Source: Elysia chlorotica
Lineage: Eukaryota > Mollusca > Gastropoda > Plakobranchidae
Assembly: GCA_003991915.1 (NCBI GenBank)
Contig: RQTK01001015.1
Coordinates: 15,703 to 79,702, forward strand
Reading direction: 5' to 3'
DNA: 64,000 nucleotides
Made by a program: the position numbers and the translations under genes
Shown here: one piece after another, positions 35,300 through 50,197 of the stretch
How the letters are laid out: every line of letters begins with the position of its first letter
Numbering within the stretch: position 1 is the first letter of the stretch
Notes under the pieces: model-generated
Databases searched by the model: none
What the model was told of the DNA's origin: nothing
Seen by the model: the letters and a program-made list of their open reading frames with translations, nothing else

Positions 35300-36634
35300 C
35301 CTCCCCCCTCTCTCTCTCTCTCTCAATCTCGCTCTCTCTCTCTCGCTCTCTCTCACTATCTCTTTCCTTCTCCCGCTCTCATTTTCTCTCTTTTTTGTTC
35401 TCCCACCATCAGCGCTTGACTTCCAACTTGGCGCTTTTCAATATTCACTTATTTTGACCATACTGATGTGAATATAATGAGATCTGTGCAATATGCTCTG
35501 TCATATCGATTAGAAGAGATGCTGGCATCAAAAAGGCGTAATAAAAAACAACAACGAGCTGAGTCTGACTGGTGAGATGGGACTTTGTGAACCTATCCGT
35601 GTATAATAACACGGCTAGTTGGAAAGCTATGTGGATCCATGGTAATAAAGCCATTGGCAGTGTGTTGAATCATGCGTGTCTTTGTTTATTCAGTTAATTT
35701 GCCGGGTGTTGACCCTAAATATTCAGGCGGCCTGTGGAAAATCTGAATGCAGTGGCACTTCAATGGATCTAATTTTGTTCCCTTTACTAAGGGAATCTCA
35801 GCTCAAGCTTTTGGATAACTGTTGGTGTATTCGTGTATTAGTGTAAGTACATGGATATGTTACTTAATTCTTAATACAAGTGCGCTAAATAATTAAAGAA
35901 AAGGTATGAACGTTTTAGTTTGGAATTCACACACAAAAAGGGGAGTAATAATAATTAAATTTATCATCTCATTAGCGGGGTTCGCATAGCTAAGTTGTTG
36001 GAACAAAAGATTAAATTAATTCTTATGACATAAATTTATCGACTTGAAGATAGTAAAGTATGTACATTACGCCCTTTAAAGAACAGAAAAAACTACTAGG
36101 TTGACGATTATCAAAGTAAAGTCCTATTTCACAGTGTAAGGAGTTCACAGTGCATGGTCAATCAAGATGTCAATTAATGAAACATAAAACGTCAGATACA
36201 AATATCGTGACTGATTAGCAGTGCAATCAGAAACAACAAGATCCATTTTATCGACGATCGAAAAGAACGCCCGAGACATGAATGCTGGATGTCTTTTTAT
36301 TCTTTTTTATTTTATTTTTTTGTAATTCTTTTTTTTTTTTTTTCTCTTTACAAATTACAATCAATAGCCTACTGTGGCTTCGGAAAGACCCACGTCATGT
36401 CATTTCAACAGAGTGCTGTGGGCGTTTGTTTTGCTAGATATCGGATGGGCATTGAGGCGTGCTGGCAGTGGAAGTCCCTGTTGGATCCTCCACAGTATTG
36501 GGCTCTCTTGATCCATATTCTGAGTAGGCCCTTCATTGTTTTCACCTATCAAACACGACCATCTACACGGTAGTGTATTAGCTTTTAAAATCGACAAATC
36601 TACTGGAGAATTATCTGATGCCAATAGATGCGCG
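35300..36634. other. Non-coding DNA
   Basis: Nothing coding recognised apart from pyrimidine-rich low-complexity frames at 35234-35471. Confidence 0.5.
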
Positions 36635-36894
36635 GTAGGCGCGGTGGCCCAGGGGTAGAACATCGGCTTCCGACGCAAAAGGTCCCGAGTTCGAATCTTG
36701 GCGGTTGCGTTCCCTACTCGTTGGGTCGGTGTTAGTATAATGTGACTTGCTGAGACAGGAGTCATAGTATCCAAGCCCTGTCTCGTGTGTGGCAGCATTA
36801 CAATTGTCAGACGTCCGTCTTGGGGACCGTTCACAATATAGCGTATATAGTGCTGATGTTGGACGTTAAAACCAACTCAACTCAACTCAACTCA
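36635..36894 (+). mobile_element. Full-length tRNA-derived SINE with TSD
   Basis: Complete 260-bp element: head GCGCGGTGGCCCAGGGGTAG, B-box-like GAGTTCGAATCTTG, the family body, and a (CAACT)n tail (four units). It is flanked by GCCAATAGATGCGCG (36620-36634) and GCCATTAGATGCGCG (36895-36909), a 15-bp target-site duplication with one mismatch. This is direct evidence of LINE-type target-primed insertion. Confidence 0.93.
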
Positions 36895-36909
36895 GCCATT
36901 AGATGCGCG

Positions 36910-38227
36910 TTTTTAGCTTTGGAGATACTAGTTGGCATTGATGAAGAAAAAAGGTAGCCAATCGTTGTTCCGGCATGCTTTAACGGGTTTTGAAAGAAAC
37001 AAGTTCAGGGTAATTTTTTCGCCAAAAGTAATGCTTCACATTATGCATTTAATTCGACGATAGCACTTTAAATAAATAGAACCCTTATCACATTTGCCGA
37101 CATGGTAGATCAAGCTACAAGTGCTCCCGATTGGCCTTTTAAAAATTGATTGAAAGCAAGAACTCTATACGAGTGAACTCATCAAACTACGCCAAGCTGT
37201 CAAATGATGAAGAAGAAAACAGCACAAGACGCAAAAGCCAGAAAAACATGTGAGGGCATCCTGAGTATAAAGTGAATCATACTGAATGTCTCTAGAAAGA
37301 GCAAGTGAAAGCTACAAACCTGAAACAAGATAGTTATTACAATGTACATGTATTAAACTTTGGAAAGAAAGCACACAATTATTACAGAATCTGATAATGT
37401 AAGTAACGAGCCATTTCTACTCTTTTTCAACTGTAATCATATAATATATATTATATTTCCCATCTTGCGAACATATTGTGCGACATCCTCTATGGCCCAT
37501 GATATACTAGTGTGTTTTTCAATAAAGTCGCTAGTTTTATATAATGTTCACTTTGCACTTTGCTTTGAAATTATGTGTTTTGACAACACCCAGCTCTCTT
37601 CATCAATAAATATGTCTATAAGAACCTGGCAGTAATGGAAAGTTGTTTTTTCAGTTAGTTTAAGCACACAAGCGCGTTCTAAAGAAACTATAATAATGCG
37701 AACTGCTATTCCATCGACGATTGTCTCATTCTAATGGGAGAGAAAATTGATTTTTTCAAGTCTTTCGTTTTCTGTTCTAAACCCTGTTAGCCTTTATCTA
37801 ATGTTAATGTTTCTTTGATTTTTATAGGTAGACACGGAAGCTTTTAATACCGAAGTCATCAGATTAAATTGGAGCAAAACAGAATCCAGCTTCTATAACC
37901 CATATACGTTTTTTAATTTGTAAAATTGTACACTTTTTAAACTGAACAGAACTTCGTGATCAAAAACAGTTTGTCGTTATTATAAAGACATTTTCAAATT
38001 ATTTTGCCGGTTGTTGTAAAAAAAAGTCCAGGTTGTATTGACAATGTTAAGGCTAATGGTATAGAGGTAAAGGGTCACGCGACAGACACACACATGTAAT
38101 AGTGTAAATTAATCTTGATCTGTAGGTTTCACGTATGGCACAAATACTACTAGTTTGTACCTTGTTTATTTTAAAATTGTATAGTTGAGCTCCTCAGTCA
38201 ATGATTCGAACCACCATCAGACTGTCT
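36910..38227. other. Non-coding DNA
   Basis: No exon recognised; the 91-codon plus frame at 37360-37635 has no recognisable domain. Confidence 0.5.
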
Positions 38228-38400
38228 GGTTCCCCAGTGGTTGGGTAGGTGCCTGTTTAATGTGACCGCCTGAGAGAGTCCTCACATCCCCGCTCTCCCT
38301 TTGTGTCGCAGGAGGTTCAATTGTCAGACGATAGTCTTGAGGCACGTCAGCGATATAGCCCGGTTGTTGACTTTGGAGGTTCAGAAACCAACTAGTCAAG
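38228..38400 (+). mobile_element. Old degenerate SINE
   Basis: GTGGTTGGGTAGGTGCCTGT, AATTGTCAGACGATAGTCTTG-like and GATATAGCC...ACCAACT pieces follow the family order, but with many substitutions. Confidence 0.6.
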
Positions 38401-39665
38401 TTGAACTCATTGCGTTCGTTTGGATGCCGGCAGTGCGGGATATTTTCTAGTTCTGTTCTTGACGCGTTTGATGGGTTTGTGGTAGAACTTCCCTTAACCT
38501 ATGTCGTCAATCACGATAATCGTAAAAAAAATTAGGGAAAAACCATAATATAACATGTAACAGAAACAAGTTGAGATTCTTGATTATTTAAAAGTATCTT
38601 ATATAAAAGTCTCTAAGACAAGGAGGCGATTCAATGCAAATCGGATAACGTTGATAACTGCAAGACTTATTTATACCGTTTGTTTATACCGTGCCGTGCC
38701 TCCCAAAAATTATAACTTGTTTCATATGTTAAATATCAATGCTTAGGTGTGAACATCATTAACGATAAATTTTGATTTCACCAGATATTCTATCATAGGC
38801 TTTTCATCAAATTCCTTAGGTGGGAAAAAAAGCAAAAGCTAAAAATCTCAATCTTTTAAACAGTACATAATAAACATCCATTGATGCAAGGTTTTGGAAA
38901 TTTTCCTACAATGGTCATGACTCGTTCTTTATTTTGAAATTACACATTTTGTTTATCCTTTAAATTAATAATATCCTTGGTATAATGATCATAAGCCCAT
39001 TTTTAGAGAAATTTGATTTGAAAATAATGTTCAGGATAGAGACAGCATGGGCATGATATAACCATTAATTTTCTCTGCTGAGTGCTGACATGCGATGGAC
39101 ACCCCAATTCTCTGAGCTTCTTGTGAGTTTGTCTCAGAGATATGTGTAAATATCACCATAACCGCCGCATTTTTCTGATTCTGTTGATTTTAGAGTTAAA
39201 TGCACCCTTTTTGTGTTTATTGGCAAAAGGTTTATGAAAATCAAATTGAATTAAAAAGCTTACACTTTTTCGAAATAAAGATTATCGGAAAATCAATGTT
39301 TTTCAACTAAAACTACATGAGACTAGCTAGTCGCCACCTTTTATTGACTTCTCTGCCTTACTTTCTCTTCTCTGTCTTACTTTGTCTTCTATATCTGATT
39401 TTTTCCTCCTCACCATCCGGGTTTGTTTCTGCCAGGAACGTATCGGACATGCAAAAGTTATCGACATCCTTAGGGAAATACTTTCTTATCCTGTTTTTCA
39501 ACCATGATGGACATTTCATAGGCACTTGCAATCTTTGTTGAGCCGCTGGAAAGGTTATTGATTTATTTTATCTAAGGAAGTCAGATTAGATTCAGCCTGC
39601 AGCGTGATATAATTAATCATTCATTTATCATCCAATCTGGTCGAATCCAACGACGTGTCAAGCCC
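38401..39665. other. AT-rich non-coding DNA
   Basis: No exon or named repeat recognised. Confidence 0.5.
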
Positions 39666-39830
39666 GTTGGTGTCAGTATAGTGTGACCGGCTGTGACAGG
39701 AGTCCAGGTATCCCTGCACTGTCTCTGATTGGCAGCACTTGAAATTGTCAGACATAAGTCTCAAGACTCGTTCACAATATAGTCTATCTTGAGCGGAGTT
39801 GAATGTGAAGCAACCAACTCAAGTGAACTA
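39666..39830 (+). mobile_element. SINE, 5'-truncated
   Basis: Begins in the body (GTTGGTGTCAGTATAGTGTG) and continues ATTGTCAGACATAAGTCTC, TTCACAATATAGTCTAT, ending ACCAACTCAAG. The head is missing. Confidence 0.75.
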
Positions 39831-40313
39831 ATATGGCAAGCCGGGTGTTATCAGACAGCCCCATAAATACAAAGCTCAAACGTTCGCTAAAAAGCGTTGT
39901 TGTTGTTGTTTTTACTTTTTTGCCTCCATGTGTTCTCTCTGGAGGGCGTTCAGTGAATCTCCGTTATTTGTTTTTTTAATAGCTGTGATTTACCTGGCAA
40001 TAACGTTGAAATAACTGAATGGACTAGTGGTTGTTCTTTGTTTTTGCTGTTGTTATTGTTGTTATTGTTGTTGTTGTTGTTTTCGGAAAGGGGGGGGGGG
40101 GGGTACGCAGTGTAACAGAGAGGAAACAAGCAGTTCAGCACTTGTACACTATATATTGACAAACGTAGTTTAGATGATAAACAAAAAAGCAAACAAAAAG
40201 AAAAAAAAGTTTTTCAAAGGAATAGCAACATAAAAAATGAAACAAGCTCCGTGACTGTTATTTAACCAGAAGCTTTTTTATTGTATCCATGCAATGATTA
40301 ATTCGGGTGGGTT

Positions 40314-40545
40314 TTGTTAAGCCAAGGAACACAACCGTTGCCAACAGTCTCAGACCAAAACTCTCCCCTGCGCCAATTAGTGCAAACTGCAACGCTAACC
40401 TCCGTGGGACAGAGTGCAACGTTCAAGGGTGTTAGACCTGCCCTCTCATCGCTGGCAAAGGTGAACTCACCTGCTCAAGGGGGGAATAACCTGACCAAGC
40501 TAAGGGGTAACTCCAGCTCCAAGCCTCTAATGAGTGCAGTATATT
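40314..40545 (+). other. GC-richer open block, unassigned
   Basis: An open frame of about 75 codons with even composition (starts SQGTQPLPTVSDQNSPLRQL; Ser/Gln/Leu-rich) in AT-rich surroundings. A TGCAG at the end is not followed by GT, and no upstream acceptor with a good pyrimidine tract was found. It could be an old retroposon fragment or an exon. No domain recognised. Confidence 0.2.
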
Positions 40546-41456
40546 TGTCTTATTATTGTTGGCTCGTAGCTTCCTCATTCTATATCAGAACAATATGATT
40601 AACTCTCCAACCTTTCCCCTTTTGATAAATTTATATCCTTGTACTGGTGTATATCTGATCTTCCCTCCTTTGTGATGATATTTTAATTGTATTAATTTAG
40701 ACAGTATACAATCACAGAATCGCGGTTCAATATCGTCTATTCTAAGGATAACGGTCTCAAGGTTTACCGGAAAACTCATATTATGCACACGGGAAAAGCA
40801 GCAGACACTTTTCCGTGTGCTTTATGGACATGATATATCACGAAAAATACGTACTCGACATTCATTGTGTACAAAACCCTTCCCTTAAAAAAGCACACCT
40901 GAGTTAAAATGTATCATTATGATAATGCTTGCTAACTGCTCCTACTGTTCACGACTTATGAACGAATTTTTTATCGGAGTGTCTTGCTTGTACTGAATGA
41001 AGAGAGTTATCTCGATACATTTATACATTATTGTTGCCGCAGTGTCAAATGTGAGTAAAGCTTTTTTTCTCAAACGTGAATGTCCTACAGAGAAACTTTG
41101 GGCGAGTGGGGAAACAGAAGCATCAGTAAATGTCAGAGCTATTGAGAGCTGAGAAAAATCGCAATTTTCTCGGGTACAGACAGCGTCACTTAAATCACTT
41201 CGAAAACACTCCACGTTCGATCTGCTCAGCTGCACCCAAGATACCGGGTTAAAAGCATTAGCGCTGCCTTTAAATATCAAGTGTAGCAACACTAGTGCCT
41301 ATCTCGTGATTTGTGTGTACGGCGGAAAATTGCACTCTTTAAAATAAATGAGTTTCATAGAAGTAGAGAAGGCGAACAACGTTGAAGTTGCCTTCTTGAC
41401 TGTGATGCCCTTCGTTCAACGTGTCAAGATTTTTAAACGATGCTTGTATGCTTGTG

Positions 41457-41480
41457 TGTGTGAGTGTGTGTGTGTGTGTG
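41457..41480. repeat. Short (GT)n
   Basis: Imperfect GT repeat, partly TGAGTG. Confidence 0.8.
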
Positions 41481-41604
41481 ATTGTGGCAAACATCAACAT
41501 ATAATTATAATAAACTATGTTTTTTGTTCTTTGCAGGATAGAAAGTCTCTACCATTTGAATATTTGCTAGGTTTACAATGAGGACCCAACACGATGGGTT
41601 TGAA

Positions 41605-41695
41605 GACTTACCCAGTCTGACAATAGCTGGAATACCATGACTTCTGTCTGAAACAATCACATACTGACACCGACCAAACCGGCAGGGACCAAATT
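41605..41695 (-). mobile_element. Degenerate SINE fragment, minus strand
   Basis: On the minus strand it reads GGTCGGTGTCAGTATGTGA, AGAAGTCATGGTATTCCAG, ATTGTCAGACTGG, in family order with a shortened body. Confidence 0.6.
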
Positions 41696-42503
41696 TTTTT
41701 TTACAACCGTGGCGTCTGAAAAAATTCCACTACAGTGTAATGCATTCACTGCGTTTTAAAACTGCAACCTTCAGTTTAGAGTCTTCTTGTCTCAGCTGCC
41801 CTCAAGCTCGACGCGAATTCACATCTTTTTTCCCCTTATTGATGGTATCTTTCTGGGCTGAATAGACTCCATTAGTAATGCTTAAAGTAAGGGATGCTGT
41901 CCCATTTCTTTGGGCGTATGCGTACTCTCTGCTTCATCAGGTACACAATTACGCATTCTTAGAAAGATCGATGTCTTTTTTTTTCTTTCCAGTATTAAAT
42001 TTAGGTTAAAGCAATCAGGGATACCGGTTGAGTTTTAACTCGCGAGTTTTTTTCATTTCTTAGGACGAGACAAAGTCGTAAAGATAGAAAGAACAGGTTC
42101 AGTGAAAAATGTCAAAATATCTCGAAAAGAAAGAGCATTATTTTTAATTTTAGTCTTTAAGTATTATACAGTTCCCTAGATTCCCTCGTTTATGATCGAG
42201 TTGTATTGATTCTCTTCTTTATAAATATAATAATCAAGCAATTAAAAATATCTGTTTTGATAACTAGGCAGTGTGGCACATAGATCGGAAGCTTTATATC
42301 AGATGCGACATGCCCATAAGTTATATGAAAGATCATAGGGAAAAAACAAAAAAATCCAGCCATTTCTAGATGGAGAAGTAAAACACCACGATTCGTATAA
42401 CTATAAAACAAGCACTAATTTAATTATGTTTTTTAAAGTAAATAGCTGAATTAAAAGTTGTTTTTCCAAAACCATGAAACAACAGCAAACGATAATAATA
42501 ATA

Positions 42504-42814
42504 NNNNNNNNNNNNNNNNNNNNNNNNNNNNNNNNNNNNNNNNNNNNNNNNNNNNNNNNNNNNNNNNNNNNNNNNNNNNNNNNNNNNNNNNNNNNNNNNN
42601 NNNNNNNNNNNNNNNNNNNNNNNNNNNNNNNNNNNNNNNNNNNNNNNNNNNNNNNNNNNNNNNNNNNNNNNNNNNNNNNNNNNNNNNNNNNNNNNNNNNN
42701 NNNNNNNNNNNNNNNNNNNNNNNNNNNNNNNNNNNNNNNNNNNNNNNNNNNNNNNNNNNNNNNNNNNNNNNNNNNNNNNNNNNNNNNNNNNNNNNNNNNN
42801 NNNNNNNNNNNNNN
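42504..42814. other. Assembly gap (311 N)
   Basis: Run of N between an (ATA)n start and a (TC)n array, so the gap probably lies within collapsed microsatellite. Confidence 0.99.
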
Positions 42815-42864
<50 letters not shown>

Positions 42865-42880
42865 GCTCTTTCTCTCTCCC
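42815..42880. repeat. (TC)n microsatellite
   Basis: TC run with TTTC and CGC interruptions directly after the gap. Confidence 0.95.
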
Positions 42881-43164
42881 CCTATCTCTCTTTCTGGTTA
42901 ATGCTTTTCTTTACTATTTTTTTTTTAGTTTTGTGCAAAGCCGTACGTACCGCTTCTACTCTGCTCTTCTTCTTTTTTTTTTACTGTCAACATAACAATT
43001 AATTTTCGAAGAAAATATTGTGTGTACACCTGGGCCTTTTGTGTGCAAAAACACCTGAGCTCAACAGCCATAATTAATTGTTTGAACATTGCTTCTGTTT
43101 ATCCCAATTCACTCAGCTGGTTCGGATAATGATAAAGGCGTACATGTGAATCCCTTGTCCTTGC

Positions 43165-43475
43165 CGTTTTCATCAGTATACATTACTGTATTAGATATTT
43201 TACACTGCTAAACGAGTATACTTAGGTCCCGTTTCTTTACCGTATTCTCTAGTCTCTAAATTTATATATTTTACACTACTAAACAAGTACACTTGAGTCT
43301 CGTTTCTTTGTTGTTTTCACCAGTCTCTAAATTTATAGATATTTTACACTGCTTAACAAGTACACTTCAGTCCCGTTTCTTTGCCGTATTCTCTAGTCTC
43401 TAAATTTATAGATATTTTACACTACTAAACAAGTACACTTGAGTCCCGTTTCTTTGCCGTATTCAATAGTCTCTA
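43165..43475 (+). repeat. About 72-bp minisatellite, four units
   Basis: Each unit contains GATATTTTACACTACTAAAC, AAGTACACTTGAGTCCCG and TTTCTTTGCCGTATTCTCTA followed by GTCTCTAAATTTATA. The first and last units are partial and more diverged. Confidence 0.85.
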
Positions 43476-44374
43476 TAGTTATTGTTGTAAAGATTTGTCC
43501 TACACAGATGGAAGCACCGCCAGTAACATGTCTCTGCACTGGTAGTAAAATTGACCTCACATAAAATCGACACTTTTCTTCTATTTATAATTAATGTGTG
43601 CATTTACGCTCCAGTATAAAATTATTTATACATTCTTAATACTGCCATTAGTACTAGTGTTTTGCTTTAACATGTTGCATTATTATTCTTTCATGGAATT
43701 TTGGTCATATTTAGTATCCTCCAGACTTTAGCACCTCTTTCCATAACCACAGAGGAAAGATGAAGAAATTGAATAGGAAGCACATGTACAAAAAATTTAG
43801 ACAAAACAAAAGTAAATGTGATTAATTTTTAACGCCTTTATTTTTCGTACATATTTAAGCTGTTGAGTACCAAGGCTGATACTTAAATACTTTTCCCATG
43901 AATATTTCAATCAAGATTATTTAATGAAATGATCTACTCTCATTATTCGCAACTGTAGTGAAAATATCTCAAGGTCTCTCCTGCACGTCCATATCGTAGT
44001 ATATAGATTCTGAAACCACACACTGCAGACAGAGGCTCATACCCACTTATACAAAGTGGAGACCAAGGCAGTGATGCTGCTAGGTTCTGGCTATTCCGCA
44101 TTACTTCAGGTAGACCGAGACATCATTATGACGCTCTTCTTTGTGCCTGCGTGATTATTTATTGCTTACATACACAATTTAGACGTCTACACGTGTACCC
44201 CAGAAACAGGTGATGAACTAAGAGATAGGGGTTGGGTGTAAGTGGGTTTTTTTTTATTATTATTACTCTCCAATTTTTATTTTTAAAGTCAGTGGTGTAT
44301 AAAGATTAGTTATACCTATTAAGAGATTTAAATTCATAGTCGTATTGCCATTTGAATGGGCAGTATATACACGT
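43476..44374. other. Non-coding DNA
   Basis: No exon or repeat recognised. Confidence 0.5.
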
Positions 44375-44390
44375 GTCTTAAGATTGTAAG

Positions 44391-44643
44391 GGGGGGGGGC
44401 GGTGGCCCTGGGGTAGAACATCGGCTTCCGACGCAAAAAGGTTCGGGTTCGAGCCCTGGCGATTGCTCTCCCTACTGGTTGGGTCGGTGTCAGTTTAATG
44501 TGACCGGCTGAGACAGGAGTCATGGTATCCCCGCCCTCGTGTGTGGCAGCACATAAAATTGCCAGACGTCAGTCTTGGGGTCCGTCCACAATATAGCCTA
44601 TATAGTGCTGATGTTGGACGTAAAAACCAACTCAACAACAACA
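44391..44643 (+). mobile_element. Full-length tRNA-derived SINE with perfect 16-bp TSD
   Basis: A 253-bp complete element: GGCGGTGGCCCTGGGGTAG, then GGGTTCGAGCCCTGGC (good B box), body and CCAACTCAACAACAACA tail. The flanks are identical: GTCTTAAGATTGTAAG at 44375-44390 and 44644-44659. The perfect TSD marks this as one of the youngest copies in the window and fixes the boundaries of the family. Confidence 0.95.
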
Positions 44644-44659
44644 GTCTTAAGATTGTAAG

Positions 44660-46638
<1,979 letters not shown>

Positions 46639-47066
46639 TTATCACCCCCTCTCTCATTTCCCACCTTTCTCTTCCTTTCCCTTTGTTGAAACACATAGAT
46701 TAAATCTCGTAAATGTCGTAAATCTTTATTCTTATTCCCACCCTCCCCCTCTACTTGTAGATTACTATTTGCCTGCCGTTTCTTAACCGACATAATTATG
46801 GTGTAGGAGTATGTTTGTCAAGGCGCCGCACATGAAAGTTCTTGAAACCTAGCAGATTTTAAACCAGGAGAAAGCGCCCCCTTTCTCGACCAAAGGTTTG
46901 TATTCTTTTAGATCGCAGTAATGAAAATAGGAGACATCACAATATATCTGATATAGTATTTGACCTCCAAACATTCAATGTATGTGTTATATGTCCACAT
47001 TCCATTATACTTTATATTTTCTTTCGTATTGCAATACATTTTCTGACTAACTTCCATAATCCAATA

Positions 47067-47210
47067 TGATCGGCTGGGACAGGAGTCATGGTATCCCCGC
47101 CTCGCCTCGTGTGTGCACATACAATTGTCAAACGTTAGTCTCTGGATCCTTCCATAATTTAGTCTATATAGCGCCTACGTTGGAAGTTAAACCAACACAA
47201 CTCAACTCTG
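47067..47210 (+). mobile_element. SINE, 5'-truncated
   Basis: Starts GATCGGCTGGGACAGGAGTC, then ATGGTATCCCCGCC, ATTGTCAAACGTTAGTCTC, TTTAGTCTATATAG and ACCAACACAACTCAAC. The tRNA-like head is missing. Confidence 0.8.
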
Positions 47211-48967
47211 CATGATCCAAATTAGTGATGAAATACTTTTAAATGGACTAGTTATAACAATAGTTTGCCTAAACTTCCGTGAGGTTACTCAATGAAACTA
47301 TTTTTTAATCTCTATGCGTTTGCTGGCTTTGTCCTTTGTTTTAAGTCAAGTCCCTCACGCTCTCTCGAATATGAAGATCCCCAGGACAGATTTTGGTAAT
47401 GAACTGTTATACATGTAACTGAAATAACTTACGTTTGTCTCCAAAATTGAATGATAATTGTGATACAAGAAAATTGAATGTGCAAATCAAATACAATTAA
47501 TATGTAGGTACTTTTTAAATAGGGAGCTATTTCGAGAAAGCACTATTATGAAGGGGAAAACTTAGCTCCTCATAATTTGTTACCCTCTGAATTAAAGAAA
47601 AATCAGTCTAAATGGGTTCCCTTTGTACATGTATGCTTAACTTAACTGTGGCTATTTAAATCTATTACTCTGCCCACCGATACTTTTCTAAATTCAAGTA
47701 TATTTCCATTCCCAAATTGTTCATTAAAAGGAAGTTAAAATGCCATGTACCTTCCATAGTGTTTTAATCCGAAAGTCAGCTGCATGATGCACATTATTTT
47801 GTGTGTGTGTTGTGTGACATTTATTTTTAAAATTTGACATGAAGCAGATTCAAAGATGCATCGCAATATTTTTCAAAGAAGATGAAATCACATGATACTT
47901 GTAAACTTGTAATTTTAATGTGTTAAAAATTCTATTTATAGAAGTTCCATTTCAGTAAAAATCGTCTTTAAAACCTTCTGTTCTGACGCTAGACCGATCT
48001 AGCTGAGCATCGTGGCTTAACTCATCAATATGATGGTTTCTGGTCAGTGGGTCCAAGGTTCGTATCGTCCCGTCTCCACGTATTATTCTCCAAGAAAACC
48101 AGGCGAGTGAAACAAACTGTCGAGCCACATGATATGGTGGACTGGAAATATGCATTTCTCTGACGAACTTAAAGCCGAAAACAAATCTAATTATCTAGTC
48201 TGCCGAACAAATATTGTAATTTTTAATACTCACGCAACGAGTCGCGATACAAGACGTGCAGCCTACCGAGGCATCAGTGGAGCAGCATCCCTCCTGTGAA
48301 CACAACACTCGAGAAACCATTTTCCACTTTTCTCCAAACAGAGATTATCGACCCACACTTTTTAACAGTTTTCGAAATCATGAAAGCAGCATGCAACAAA
48401 AGGCTTCTCTCAGACTTCGATAGTTGAGTTCCATTCATGCCTCATTCAGCTGGGCAGTTCATTGTTGGCTTGCTCCAGAATTTTTTTCCGCGATACGTGG
48501 AGAGAACAGCTTTATTGTCCTGATTTATAGAGCCCACACTATTTAATGCACTGATCTTAAGTGTGGTGCTATTTAAACTAAAGTGTTTGGCTATGCAGAA
48601 CCACGCGGTTCTGTCCATGCATCATATCCCAAGATGAAATAATCATAAATATACTTCCTTTAGTTTTAGGCGATGACATCGGATCCTCTAATTCTTGAAA
48701 CAAAAATTCAACAAGAATTGTCTATCATTTTTTTTTTTATAATCACTGAAAAACCTAACCCAAATTCACACTGATACGTCCGAAGCACGGGGTAAAACTA
48801 ATCTTATTGTTGCGGGGCGCACTACAGCGGCTGCACTGACGTTAACTGGTCGTGAGCATGGATCCAATCCACGCACGATTTGTCCTGCAGCCCTCAGCCT
48901 GTGGCGTCGGAAGAGCGGGGTAGGACGGGCGTAGAACTTTGGGCAGCGAAACAGAGAGCGAGCGAGC
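47211..48967. other. Non-coding DNA, GC-richer at its end
   Basis: No exon recognised. A tRNA-like trace (GGTTCGTATCGTCCC near 48057) is too weak to call. About 48780-48960 has several CpGs (TTGCGGGGCGCAC, GAAGAGCGGGG) and could be a small CpG-rich promoter or an old repeat. Confidence 0.35.
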
Positions 48968-49158
48968 GAGAGAGAGAGAGAGAGAGAGAGTGAGAGAGAG
49001 AGAGAGTGAGAGAGAGAGAGAGGGAGTTACAGAGTGGGAGAAAGATAGGAAGAATGAGAGTGAGTGAATGGGTGAAAGAGAGTCAAGAGAGAGAGAGAGA
49101 GAGCAAGTGGGAGAAAGATAGGAAGAATGAGAGTGAGTGAATGAGTGAAAGAGAGGCA

Positions 49159-49189
<31 letters not shown>

Positions 49190-50197
49190 ATACGAGTAAG
49201 TGGGAGAAAGATAGGAATAATGAGAGTGAGTGAGTGAGTGAGCGAAAGAGAGGCAAAAGAGAGGGAGGCGAGAGAGAGAGAGAGAGAGAGAGAGCGAGTA
49301 AGTGGGAGAAAGATAGGAATATTGAGAGTGCGTGAGTGAGTGAAAGAGAGGCAAGAGAGAGAGAGAACGAGTAAGTGGGAGATAGATAGGAATAATGAGA
49401 GTGAGTGAGTGAGTGAGTGAGTGAGCAAAAGAGAGGGAGGCGAGAGAGAGAGAGAGAGTAAGTGGAAGAAAGATAGGAGTAATGAGAGTGAGTAGAGTGA
49501 GTGAAAGAGAGGCAAGAGAGAGAGAGAGCGAGTAAGTGGGAGAAAGATAGGAGTAATGAGCGTGAGTAGAGTGAGTGAGTATGCGAAAGAGAGGCAAGAG
49601 AGAGGGAGGCGAGAGAGAGAGCAAGTGGGAGAAAGATAGGAAGAATGAGAGTGAGTAGAGTGAGTGAGTATGCGAAAGAGAGGCAAGAGAGAGGGAGGCG
49701 AGAGAGAGAGCAAGTGGGAGAAAGATAGGAAGAATGAGAGTGAGTGAATGAGTTAAAGAGAGGCAAGAGAGAGAGAGAGCAAGTGGGAGAAAGATAGGAA
49801 GAATGAGAATGAGTGAATGAGTGAAAGAGAGGCAAGAGAGAGAGAGAATACGAGTAAGTGGGAGATAGATAGGAATAATGAGAGTGAGTGAGTGAGTGAG
49901 TGAGCGAAAGAGAGGGAGGCGAGAGAGAGAGAGCAAGTGGGAGAAAGATAGGAATAATGAGAGTGAGTGAGTGAGTGAAAGAGAGGCAAGAGAGAGAGAG
50001 AGAGCGAGTAAGTGGGAGAAAGATAGGAATAATGAGAGTGAGTGAGTGAGTGAAAGAGAGGCAAGAGAGAGAGAGAGAGAGAGAGAGAGTAAGTGGGAAA
50101 GATAGGAATAATGAGAGTGAGTGAGCAAAAGAGATGAAGAGAGGAGCAGGAGGAGAGAGAGAGAGAGAGGGAGAGAGAGAGAGAGAGAGAGAGAGGC

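Noticed and set aside
34629..35360. Cys/Leu/Ser-rich frames over TCTG repeats
   Set aside because: They are translated microsatellite.
36400..36834. 144-codon minus-strand frame
   Set aside because: Much of it is antisense to a full-length SINE with TSD.
40942..41292. 116-codon minus-strand frame of ordinary composition
   Set aside because: No domain recognised, no splice context and no neighbouring exon. It cannot be told apart from chance without conservation data.
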